Positions 16,041-23,661 of a stretch of DNA of 34,302 nucleotides are shown in pieces. This DNA is from URNF01 sp045638005 (GTDB lineage: Bacteria > Bacillota > Clostridia > Oscillospirales > Acutalibacteraceae). Where the stretch lies: the NCBI GenBank assembly GCA_045638005.1, contig JAZUAN010000032.1:1-34302 (forward strand), in the 5' to 3' direction. Numbering within the stretch: the stretch's first letter is position 1; every line of letters begins with the position of its first letter. The notes under the pieces were generated by a model. It had not been told where the DNA came from, did not search any database, and worked only from the letters and a program-made list of their open reading frames with translations. Both the position numbers and the translations under genes were made by a program.

Positions 16041-16550
16041 TTATTCAGCTAATTCAGAAGTACAATGCGGGCAACGGGAAGCATCGAGTGCAATTTCGGA
16101 TTTGCAGAACGGACACACCTTGGTGCTCGGTGCTTCTTCCACCAGTTCCTCTTTCTTTTTGCCGATTTCGCTCAAACTATTGATGCCTTTCACCAGCAGG
16201 AAGATGACGAACGCCATAATGATGAAATCGATCACAGCGGTCAAAAACGCACCGTAGTTCCAAGTGGTAACACCAAGCTCGGTTGCTACTTCCACAGAGG
16301 TAACCATCTTTTCGGTGACGCCCTCCGGCAATTTCAAAATAACAAACTGGTCAGCAAAGTTCAGACCGCCGGTGAGCAGACCCACAAACGGCATGACAAG
16401 ATCATTTACAACAGAGGTAACGATCTTTTGAAAAGCGCCGCCGACGATAACGCCGACTGCCAGGTCGATGACGTTGCCGCGCATCGCAAATTTTTTGAAT
16501 TCCTCTAAAAATCCGCCGACTTTCTTGCCTTGGTCCTTCAGTTTACTCAT
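16041..16550 (-). CDS. mscL: Large-conductance mechanosensitive channel with C-terminal zinc ribbon
   Basis: MscL opens under membrane tension to release solutes during hypo-osmotic shock. It is 169 aa. The N-terminal helix is followed by RGNVIDLAVGVIVGGAFQKIV (TM1, about 24-44), DLVMPF, an extracellular loop and TM2 (about 99-121). After the cytoplasmic helix there is an extra tail with Cys146, 149, 160 and 163 (CPFC...CPHC), a rubredoxin-type zinc ribbon. E. coli MscL (136 aa) has no such tail. The ATG at 16550 follows GGAGG by 9 bases and overlaps the exonuclease gene by 8 bases. Confidence 0.94.
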   Translation of the reverse strand: MSKLKDQGKKVGGFLEEFKKFAMRGNVIDLAVGVIVGGAFQKIVTSVVNDLVMPFVGLLTGGLNFADQFVILKLPEGVTEKMVTSVEVATELGVTTWNYGAFLTAVIDFIIMAFVIFLLVKGINSLSEIGKKKEELVEEAPSTKVCPFCKSEIALDASRCPHCTSELAE

Positions 16551-17418
16551 GGTTAGTTGCCTCCTTTTGTTCTGTATCTTCATTTTTCTCGATCAGCTTC
16601 CGTTTTACGTCCACTGCATCATACTTTTTCTTGATCTGCACGCGAGCATTGAACTTCTTGCCGCACCCATCACAGACACCGAGAGATGCCAGCGCCCGAT
16701 TGTGTGGTCTCCATTTTTTGTTAAATATCAATTTCCGGCCACAATCGGCACAGTTAAATCGCAGATATTCTTTTTTTACCAAGGGATCACTCACATCGGT
16801 AATGAATACATTTTTGAAAGTAATGCGATCATAAAATGCTTTATCGGCAGGGCGCAGCATTTCATCAAAACGCTCTTTCTCATACACCTTTTGGAGAATA
16901 CGACCGCTCAGCACACTGTCATCAAGCGCGCGATGATGTGCCACATCCTCCTCGTCGATACCAAGAGCCTCTGCAGCTTTGGAAAGCCCCGGCTGCTGTG
17001 CCAGCGGTATATCGGCGATTTTTTGATAGTACGCTTGCAAATCCACATAGGCGGTCATAAAGGGAATGGTATCGGTTTTGCAAAAATACCGATAATTCTC
17101 CAAAAACACCAGTAAATCGGTGGTGCTCCATGTGAGGATCACCGTTTCCCTATCCCCGATCCATCGGCGAAATGCCGCCATTGCACCGGTGAAGGTGCCG
17201 CCGTCTTCAAGTTCATCATCCGTAATACTGGTGAGATCGGTCACAAGTTTGGTCAGTTTTTTGCTGACCGCAGGACGAATGATCGCGTGAAAACGATCCT
17301 TCTCCTGCATGTCAGCGCCAATCTTTACAGCACCAATCTCGATGATCTCGTTGAAAAAGCCGTGCACCTTTTTGACATAGGTACCGTTCCATTCGAGGTC
17401 GATAATGACAAAATTCAT
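16543..17418 (-). CDS. DEDDh 3'-5' exonuclease-domain protein with C-terminal zinc ribbon
   Basis: A 291-aa protein with an RNase T/KapD/DNA-Q-like exonuclease fold. Metal ligands are Asp7 and Glu9 (IIDLEWN), Asp101 (STTDLL) and the HHRALDDS motif with His162 and Asp167, which marks the DEDDh class. A C-terminal treble-type zinc site follows: Cys222/225 (CADCG) and Cys248/251 (CDGCG), then a Lys-rich tail. It may trim RNA or single-stranded DNA; the substrate cannot be predicted. The gene starts two bases after the HIT stop and overlaps mscL by 8 bases, so translation is probably coupled. Codon use resembles its neighbours. Confidence 0.82.
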   Translation of the reverse strand: MNFVIIDLEWNGTYVKKVHGFFNEIIEIGAVKIGADMQEKDRFHAIIRPAVSKKLTKLVTDLTSITDDELEDGGTFTGAMAAFRRWIGDRETVILTWSTTDLLVFLENYRYFCKTDTIPFMTAYVDLQAYYQKIADIPLAQQPGLSKAAEALGIDEEDVAHHRALDDSVLSGRILQKVYEKERFDEMLRPADKAFYDRITFKNVFITDVSDPLVKKEYLRFNCADCGRKLIFNKKWRPHNRALASLGVCDGCGKKFNARVQIKKKYDAVDVKRKLIEKNEDTEQKEATNHE

Positions 17419-17420
17419 GT

Positions 17421-17753
17421 TTACGCCATTGCCCCCAAAGTTTTACCCGCTAACACATGGAAGTGCAGATGGAATACCGTCTGACCTGCATCCGCACCGC
17501 AGTTGGTGACCACGCGGTAGGAAGAGATACCGAGTTCTTTCGTAATCTCAGCAATCTTCGCATAGATATACCCCACAATTTCCGCGTTTTCGGCAGTCAC
17601 AGCACAAGCTCCAGAAATATGTGTTTTCGGGATCACCAGAAAATGCGTAGGTGCCGCGGGTGCAATATCATAAAATGCAAGAATTTTATCATCCTCATAG
17701 ACTTTATTCGAGGGGATCTCCCCTGCAATAATCTTACAAAACAGACAATCCAT
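17421..17753 (-). CDS. HIT-family nucleotide-binding protein (HinT-like)
   Basis: A 110-aa histidine-triad protein, the full size of HinT-type purine nucleoside phosphoramidases that hydrolyse AMP-N linkages. The N-terminus CLFCKIIAGEIPSNKVYEDD is diagnostic. The catalytic triad is HLHFHVL near residue 95-101, and HFLVIPKTHI and GQTVFH also fit. It lies 12 bases after alaS in the same unit. HinT proteins can cleave aminoacyl-adenylates, which would suit an alaS neighbour, but that link is inference. Confidence 0.93.
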   Translation of the reverse strand: MDCLFCKIIAGEIPSNKVYEDDKILAFYDIAPAAPTHFLVIPKTHISGACAVTAENAEIVGYIYAKIAEITKELGISSYRVVTNCGADAGQTVFHLHFHVLAGKTLGAMA

Positions 17754-17765
17754 GTTGCCGTCTCC

Positions 17766-20399
17766 TTATTTCAAGATAGAAAGCACGATACCTTCCACGG
17801 CATCCAGCGCTTTTTGTACAGAGGCGACATCTTTACCGCCCGCCATAGCGATATCAGGGCGTCCACCGCCTTTACCGCCGCAGATAGTAGCAACCTCACG
17901 CACGATATTGCCCGCGTGCGCACCCGCTTTGATAGCAGCAGGAGCGCAGAAGCACCCAAAGGTCACGTTATTTTCACCAACGCCTGCAAGTACCACAACA
18001 GCATCTTCGCCTGCGGTGTCGCGGCAGCTGTCACACATTGAGCGGATACCGTCGCCGGTAAGACCGTCAACAGCTGCGGTAATCACGCGTACAGTGCCAA
18101 CCGCTTTTGCGTTTGCGAGCATTTCCTTCATCTTACCCGCACTTTCGGCGGCCTTCATATCGGCAAGCGCCTTTTCGGCGGCTTTCAGTTCGTTCATGAC
18201 CTGCACCGCGCGGCGAGCAATATCCTCCGCAGTATTGGCTTTGAGTGCAACCGCGGTTTCGTTCATGAGTTCGGCATTTTTATCCATCAGTTCCAGCACA
18301 TAGCTACCGGTGACCGCTTCGATACGGCGCACACCTGCCGCCACCGAGCTTTCGGACAGAATGCGGAACAGACCAAGCTCGCCGGTTGCTGCCACGTGGG
18401 TACCGCCGCAGAATTCGACAGAAACATCCGGCACCGCTACCACGCGGACAACCTCGCCGTATTTCTCACCGAACAGCGCCATCGCACCGCGTTTTTTCGC
18501 TTCAGCAATCGGCATCTCTTCAATTTCGGTGGTAATATTTTTGAGGATCCAGCTATTGACCAAGGTTTCCACTTTTTTGAGTTCTTCAGCGGTCATCGCA
18601 GAGAAATGGGTGAAGTCAAAACGCATACGGCTGTCATTCACCAACTGACCCGCCTGCTGTACGTGAGTGCCGAGCACTTCGCGCAGAGCCGCCTGCAACA
18701 GGTGCGCCGCGGTATGGTTACGCATGGTGCTGCGGCGGGTGGTTTCATCCACCTGTGCAGCAGCAACATCGCCATTCATCAAAGCGCCGCTCACAACAGT
18801 ACCGCTGTGCACTACAACGCCACTGTGGGTTTTCACAGTGTTTTCTACTTTGAAAGAGCCGTTCGCGGTAGTGATAACACCAACATCGCCCACCTGACCG
18901 CCGCTTTCGGCATAGAAAGGTGTGACATCCAGTACGACAGCCGCGGTCTCACCCTCTGCGACCGTTTCGGCGAGTTCATTTTCTTTGATGATAGCGACCA
19001 CTTTCGCTTCGGCACTCATGGTCTCATAACCGACAAATTTAGAGGCATCCAACTGTTCTGCAACGCTGGCGCCACCCTTCCAAGCGTCAGCACCGGCATC
19101 TTTGCGTGCGTTACGGGCACGCTCTTTTTGCTCTTTCATCAGTTTCTGGAAGCCCTCTTCATCTACGGTAAAGCCTTTTTCTTCCAAGATATCCGCGGTC
19201 AGATCCAGCGGGAAACCATAGGTGTCGTACAGCTTAAAGGCATCCTCGCCGGGCAGGACGGTGCCTTCCATATTCTGCAGCACCTCATCCAAGAGTGCTA
19301 AGCCGCTGTCGATGGTTTTACCGAACGCGACCTCTTCGGTGTGGATGAGTTTTTGGATAAAGTCTTTCTTCTCTGCAAGTTCGGGGTAGGCGGACATATT
19401 TTCTTGAATAACCGTATCTGCAACCTCAAACAGGAACGGCTCACGGATACCAAGCAAGCGACCGTGACGCGCAGCACGACGGAGCAGACGACGCAGCACG
19501 TAGCCTCTGCCCTCGTTGGAAGGCATCACACCGTCACCGATCATAAAAGTGGTAGAACGGATGTGGTCGGTGATCACGCGCAGGGAAACGTCCTGTTTTT
19601 CGTTATCATGATAGTTAACACCCGCGATTTTGCTGATATGTTTCATGATATTCTGCACGGTATCCACCTCAAAGAGGTTGGCAACACCCTGCATCACGCA
19701 AGCGAGACGTTCCAGACCCATACCGGTATCGATGTTGGGATGCGCCAAGGGGGTATAGTTGCCCTCGCCGTCGTTATCAAACTGGGTGAACACTAAGTTC
19801 CAGAACTCCATATAGCGATCGCAATCGCAGCCCACGCCACAGGTCGGAGAACCGCAGCCGTATTCCTCGCCGCGGTCAAAGTGTAATTCCGAGCAAGGAC
19901 CGCAAGGACCGGAGCCATGCTCCCAGAAGTTATCCTCTTTGCCGAGACGGACGATGCGCTCGGGATTGACACCCACTTCTTTGGTCCAGATATCACACGC
20001 CTGATCGTCGTCCTGATAGATGCTGATATGGATGCGCTCTTCCGGAATTTCCAACACCTTGGTGCAGAACTCCCACGCCCATGCAGTCGCTTCGTGCTTG
20101 AAGTAATCGCCGAAACTGAAGTTGCCCAGCATCTCAAAATAGGTGCCGTGGCGTGCAGTTTTACCCACGCGCTCGATATCGGGCGTGCGGATACATTTCT
20201 GGCAGGTGGTCACCCGTTTGCGGGGCGGGGTGATCTCGCCTGTGAAATACTTTTTCATCGGCGCCATGCCGGAGTTGATGAGAAGCAGGGATTTATCCCC
20301 CTGCGGCACCAGCGAAAAGCTGGGCAAACGCAGATGTCCTTTGCTCTCAAAAAACGCGAGATATTTTTCGCGCAGTTCATTGAGTCCTGTCCATTTCAT
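17766..20399 (-). CDS. alaS: Alanyl-tRNA synthetase
   Basis: AlaRS charges tRNA-Ala with alanine and edits Ser/Gly errors. It is 877 aa, the normal length. Domains in order are the class II catalytic core (MKWTGLNELREKYLAFFES, SLLLINSGMAPMKKYFTGE, RHGTYFEMLGNFSFGDYFK), tRNA recognition, the editing domain (HTAAHLL and CGGTHVAATGELG zinc ligands) and the C-terminal DHHA1/C-Ala domain ending GRPDIAMAGGKD. A longer frame runs back through the T-box leader, but homology begins at the ATG at 20399, which has an AAAGGA SD. Expression is set by the upstream T-box. It leads the alaS-HIT-exonuclease-mscL unit. Confidence 0.98.
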   Translation of the reverse strand: MKWTGLNELREKYLAFFESKGHLRLPSFSLVPQGDKSLLLINSGMAPMKKYFTGEITPPRKRVTTCQKCIRTPDIERVGKTARHGTYFEMLGNFSFGDYFKHEATAWAWEFCTKVLEIPEERIHISIYQDDDQACDIWTKEVGVNPERIVRLGKEDNFWEHGSGPCGPCSELHFDRGEEYGCGSPTCGVGCDCDRYMEFWNLVFTQFDNDGEGNYTPLAHPNIDTGMGLERLACVMQGVANLFEVDTVQNIMKHISKIAGVNYHDNEKQDVSLRVITDHIRSTTFMIGDGVMPSNEGRGYVLRRLLRRAARHGRLLGIREPFLFEVADTVIQENMSAYPELAEKKDFIQKLIHTEEVAFGKTIDSGLALLDEVLQNMEGTVLPGEDAFKLYDTYGFPLDLTADILEEKGFTVDEEGFQKLMKEQKERARNARKDAGADAWKGGASVAEQLDASKFVGYETMSAEAKVVAIIKENELAETVAEGETAAVVLDVTPFYAESGGQVGDVGVITTANGSFKVENTVKTHSGVVVHSGTVVSGALMNGDVAAAQVDETTRRSTMRNHTAAHLLQAALREVLGTHVQQAGQLVNDSRMRFDFTHFSAMTAEELKKVETLVNSWILKNITTEIEEMPIAEAKKRGAMALFGEKYGEVVRVVAVPDVSVEFCGGTHVAATGELGLFRILSESSVAAGVRRIEAVTGSYVLELMDKNAELMNETAVALKANTAEDIARRAVQVMNELKAAEKALADMKAAESAGKMKEMLANAKAVGTVRVITAAVDGLTGDGIRSMCDSCRDTAGEDAVVVLAGVGENNVTFGCFCAPAAIKAGAHAGNIVREVATICGGKGGGRPDIAMAGGKDVASVQKALDAVEGIVLSILK

Positions 20400-20421
20400 A
20401 ATAGAATGTCCTTTCCTTTGT

Positions 20422-20657
20422 AAAAATAAAGACACCTCCGCCCTCATATGGGACGGAGGTGTCCGTGGTACCACCCAAATTGCACGAAAACCGTGCCACT
20501 CTGACTCCTTAACGCGGAAAACGCCACCACTCATCGCGGCGGAACTCAGGGACGGCGCGCGGCAGGCCACTCAAACGGTCTCACAGCACGTAAAACACGT
20601 AACCGTTCTCTCTGACAGCGACAAAAAGCCACTTATTTCCCATCACAGTTTTTGAAC
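20422..20657 (-). promoter_or_regulatory. T-box riboswitch (tRNA-Ala-sensing leader) of alaS
   Basis: The minus-strand RNA contains the conserved T-box sequence GGGTGGTACCACGG (20463-20476), preceded by AATTT. Directly after it comes a strong terminator: a 10-bp perfect stem (20431-20440 with 20454-20463, extendable through the loop) followed by TTTATTTTT. A long Stem I region precedes it. By eye, GGGA (20638-20641) pairs with TCCC (20549-20552), and GTGGC (20628-20632) pairs with GCCGC (20559-20563). This leaves an internal loop whose 3' strand reads GCGCC (20554-20558), so an alanine codon (GCC or GCG) is available as specifier. Uncharged tRNA-Ala should stabilise the antiterminator and allow alaS transcription. 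Confidence 0.92.
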
Positions 20658-20663
20658 ATAATC

Positions 20664-20692
20664 AGTATAAAAGATTTTTTGCGATTTGTCAA
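20664..20692 (-). promoter_or_regulatory. Promoter of alaS
   Basis: A consensus TTGACA -35 (20687-20692), exactly 17 bases, then TATACT (20664-20669) on the minus strand. The predicted start is near 20657, at the head of the T-box leader. The TGA stop codon of engB (20689-20691) lies inside the -35 box. Confidence 0.88.
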
Positions 20693-21276
20693 CCTTCTTC
20701 GGTCACCGATTCGATGATTTCGCGTAAGTGTTCCGCACCGTCCCCTGTGACCGCGGAAAAAGGCAGATATTGGATGCCTTCATAATCGGCGAAAAACGCG
20801 TCGAACATCGCCATGTTCTCATTAAACTGCGTTTTATTGAGTTTATCCGCTTTGGTCAGCACCACCATAAACGGAATTTCTTCCTCGATCATATAGTTGA
20901 TCATTTGCACGTCGTCGGCGGTGGGTTTGTGGCGCATATCAATGAGCTGCAACACAAGGCGCAGATCGCGGTCGGCGGCAAAATACCCACCGATCAAATC
21001 TCGCCAACGGCGTTTTTCCGCGTCGGATACCTTTGCAAAGCCGTAACCCGGCAGGTCAACGAACCGCACGGTAGACAACTTATAAAAGTTGATAGAAGCG
21101 GTTTTACCGGGGGTCGCACTGGTGCGGGCAAGATTTTTTCTGCCGAGTAATTTATTGATCAAAGAGGATTTCCCCACGTTCGATCTGCCGGAAAACGCAA
21201 TTTCCGGCAGGGTATCGGCAGGCAGCTGGCTTGCCAGTGCCGCAGACATTTCAAAAGCGGCAGTTTCGATCTTCAT
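20689..21276 (-). CDS. engB: Ribosome-biogenesis GTPase YihA/YsxC/EngB
   Basis: An essential GTPase that helps assemble the 50S subunit. It is 195 aa. G1 is GRSNVGKS at 30-37, G3 DLPGYGFA follows, with G4 TKAD and G5 PFSAVTG. NFYKLSTVRFVDLPGYG is typical of the family. The start is the ATG at 21276 behind GGGAGG, one base after the lon stop; the longer frame lies inside lon. It closes the tig-clpP-clpX-lon-engB run, as ysxC follows lonA in Bacillus. Its stop codon is embedded in the alaS promoter. Confidence 0.96.
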   Translation of the reverse strand: MKIETAAFEMSAALASQLPADTLPEIAFSGRSNVGKSSLINKLLGRKNLARTSATPGKTASINFYKLSTVRFVDLPGYGFAKVSDAEKRRWRDLIGGYFAADRDLRLVLQLIDMRHKPTADDVQMINYMIEEEIPFMVVLTKADKLNKTQFNENMAMFDAFFADYEGIQYLPFSAVTGDGAEHLREIIESVTEEG

Positions 21277-21277
21277 A

Positions 21278-23605
21278 TCAATTCCTCCCGACAAGTGCGG
21301 TTTTGAGCACCGTATCCAACTGGGACGCGGGCACAAATTTCACGTGATTTTTAACCTCGTTATCCACCTCGGCGAGATCGGGGGTGTTTTCCTCCGGGAT
21401 GATGACCGTTTTCATGTGGTGGGTATACGCTGCCATGGTTTTCTCACGTAGGCCACCGATAGGCAGCACGCGACCACGCAGGGTGATCTCACCTGTCATC
21501 GCAACATCGCCCTTCACCGGAATGCCGGTAAGTGCAGAAATAATCGCGGTAGCCATGGTCACACCTGCAGAAGGACCATCCTTGGGCACAGCGCCCTCCG
21601 GCACATGGATATGGATATCCTTTGTTTTATAAAATTCCTTATCAATACCCCACGTATCCGCCTGCGAGCGGACGTAGCTGATAGCAGTATGCGCAGACTC
21701 CTTCATTACGTCACCGAGAGAACCGGTGAGTTCCACCTTGCCTGTGCCGTCCATGACAGCCACTTCAACCGGCATAGTCTCACCGCCCACAGCGGTCCAC
21801 GCAAGACCGTTCACAACCCCCACCTGATCTTTTACGGCAGCGGGATCGTCTCTGTACTTTTTGGGACCAAGCAGCGCTTCGGGATCCTTTACCGTCACAC
21901 TCTTGCACTCCCCTGCCACCAGCTGTTTCGCGGCTTTACGGCAGATACGGCCGATAGTGCGTTCCAGTTCGCGCACACCTGCTTCACGGGTGTAGTTCTC
22001 AATGAGGATACGCAGGGTCGCATCGGGGATACGCAGCTGTCTGCCGTTCAGTCCGTTGCGTTTCAACTGCTTTTTGACAAGGTAGTCCTTGGCAATATGG
22101 AATTTTTCCTCCGCCGTATAACTCGGCAGGCGCAGAATATCCATACGATCATACAAAGGACCGGGAATCGCGTCCGCATCGTTGGCAGTAGTAATAAACA
22201 TCACACCCGACAGATCAAACGGCAGGTCGATGTAGTGATCGGTAAAGGTGTTATTCTGTTCAGCATCCAGCACTTCCAGCATAGCCGAGGTGGGATCGCC
22301 GCGGTAATCACTCGCCATTTTGTCGATCTCATCCAACAAAATGAGCGGATTTTTGACACCAGCCTGCTGAACAGCGCGGATGATACGACCCGGCATAGAG
22401 CCAAGATAGGTGCGGCGATGACCGCGGATCTCCGCTTCATCATGCACGCCGCCAAGTGCTACGCGGACATACTGTCTGCCGGTCGCTTCGGCTACCGATT
22501 TCGCAATAGAGGTCTTACCCACGCCCGGAGGGCCGACAAGGCAAAGTACTTGCCCCCGCATTTCCTCCGATAAACTATGTACGGCAAGCGTTTCGATGAT
22601 ATGGTCTTTCACCTTTTCAAGACCATAATGGTCTCTATCCAACACTTTACGCGCCGCACCCAGATCAAGGTGCAGTGTATCCTCTTTGCTCCACGGCAAG
22701 GAGATGCAGGTGTCCAGATAGTTACGCACAACGGTAGCTTCGTGGGAACCCGCGGGCATTTTCGCGAGTTTATCCACCTCTTTGAGCAGCACCTTTTGCG
22801 CTTCTTCGCTCAATTGGAGATTGAGAATTTTCTGCTCATATTCCTGCGCTTCTTCCAGCGGATTGTCACCGTCACCGAGTTCTTCGGCGATGACACGCAT
22901 TTGTTCTCTCAAATAGTATTCTTTTTGGCTTTGATCCATGCGTTCCTGCACACGGGTATGGATATCCTTTTCCAGCTTCAGCACTTCGCATTCACGGCTC
23001 AATATGGACATCAGCAGTTCCATGCGGCGTACCACCGGCAAAGTATGCAGTACAAGGGATTTTTCCTCAACCGGCATCGGCAGATTAGCCGCGATATAGT
23101 CGGCAAGGTAACCCGCTTTACGGGCGGTTGCAACCCCCATCATCACATCGGGTGCGATATCCTCCTGCGCTACCTCCGCATATTCCGCAAAACGCGCGCG
23201 GCATTCGCGGATGAGCGCTTCTTCATGCAGCGGTTCTAAATTGGTGGGTTCGGGGCGTTCACGGACGTTGACCATAAAAAACGGCTCCGCTTTCACCACT
23301 TCGGAAATTTTCGCACGATAAAGACCCTCTACCAATACGCGGAAGGTTTCATTTGAAGTTTTTAAAATTTGGCGTACTTTGGCAACAACACCGGTGGCAT
23401 ACAGATCTTCAATGCCCGGATCATCCTCTGCCATATTACGCTGGGCAATCAGAAAAATGGTCTGGTCTACTTCCATGCAATCATGGAGTGCCAGAGCAGA
23501 TTTCTTTCTGCCGATATCAAAATGCAGCAACATGCCAGGAAATACCACCATGCCGCGCAGCGGCAACAGCGGCAGGGTTGCCGTTTGTATCACTCGTTTA
23601 GACAT
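21278..23605 (-). CDS. lon: ATP-dependent protease Lon
   Basis: A cytoplasmic AAA+ serine protease that degrades misfolded and regulatory proteins. It is 775 aa. An N-terminal substrate domain (about 10-205) and coiled coil precede the AAA+ module, with Walker A GPPGVGKTS at 358-366 and Walker B LILLDEIDKM near 421-430. The C-terminal protease domain has the catalytic dyad Ser679 (KDGPSAG) and Lys722 (REKT). The length and domain plan are those of LonA. It follows clpX after a hairpin, with a GGAG SD, and its stop codon is one base from the engB start. Confidence 0.98.
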   Translation of the reverse strand: MSKRVIQTATLPLLPLRGMVVFPGMLLHFDIGRKKSALALHDCMEVDQTIFLIAQRNMAEDDPGIEDLYATGVVAKVRQILKTSNETFRVLVEGLYRAKISEVVKAEPFFMVNVRERPEPTNLEPLHEEALIRECRARFAEYAEVAQEDIAPDVMMGVATARKAGYLADYIAANLPMPVEEKSLVLHTLPVVRRMELLMSILSRECEVLKLEKDIHTRVQERMDQSQKEYYLREQMRVIAEELGDGDNPLEEAQEYEQKILNLQLSEEAQKVLLKEVDKLAKMPAGSHEATVVRNYLDTCISLPWSKEDTLHLDLGAARKVLDRDHYGLEKVKDHIIETLAVHSLSEEMRGQVLCLVGPPGVGKTSIAKSVAEATGRQYVRVALGGVHDEAEIRGHRRTYLGSMPGRIIRAVQQAGVKNPLILLDEIDKMASDYRGDPTSAMLEVLDAEQNNTFTDHYIDLPFDLSGVMFITTANDADAIPGPLYDRMDILRLPSYTAEEKFHIAKDYLVKKQLKRNGLNGRQLRIPDATLRILIENYTREAGVRELERTIGRICRKAAKQLVAGECKSVTVKDPEALLGPKKYRDDPAAVKDQVGVVNGLAWTAVGGETMPVEVAVMDGTGKVELTGSLGDVMKESAHTAISYVRSQADTWGIDKEFYKTKDIHIHVPEGAVPKDGPSAGVTMATAIISALTGIPVKGDVAMTGEITLRGRVLPIGGLREKTMAAYTHHMKTVIIPEENTPDLAEVDNEVKNHVKFVPASQLDTVLKTALVGRN

Positions 23606-23623
23606 TATATTACTCCTTTATAG

Positions 23624-23657
23624 AAAATTAGCAGCGCCGAGAAATGGGCGCTGCTAA
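23624..23657 (-). terminator. Terminator-like hairpin between clpX and lon
   Basis: An 11-bp perfect stem (23628-23638 with 23647-23657) and 8-nt loop lie just past the clpX stop and are followed on the minus strand by TTTTC. I see no convincing promoter before lon, so read-through or partial attenuation is likely. Confidence 0.7.
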
Positions 23658-23661
23658 CCAA

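Noticed and set aside
20400..20570. N-terminal extension of alaS to 934 aa
   Set aside because: The extra 57 codons run through the T-box terminator and antiterminator and show no AlaRS homology. The ATG at 20399 has its own SD.
21605..22573. 322-codon plus-strand frame inside lon
   Set aside because: Antisense to the conserved AAA+ module of Lon; the composition looks like a mirror of the coding strand.
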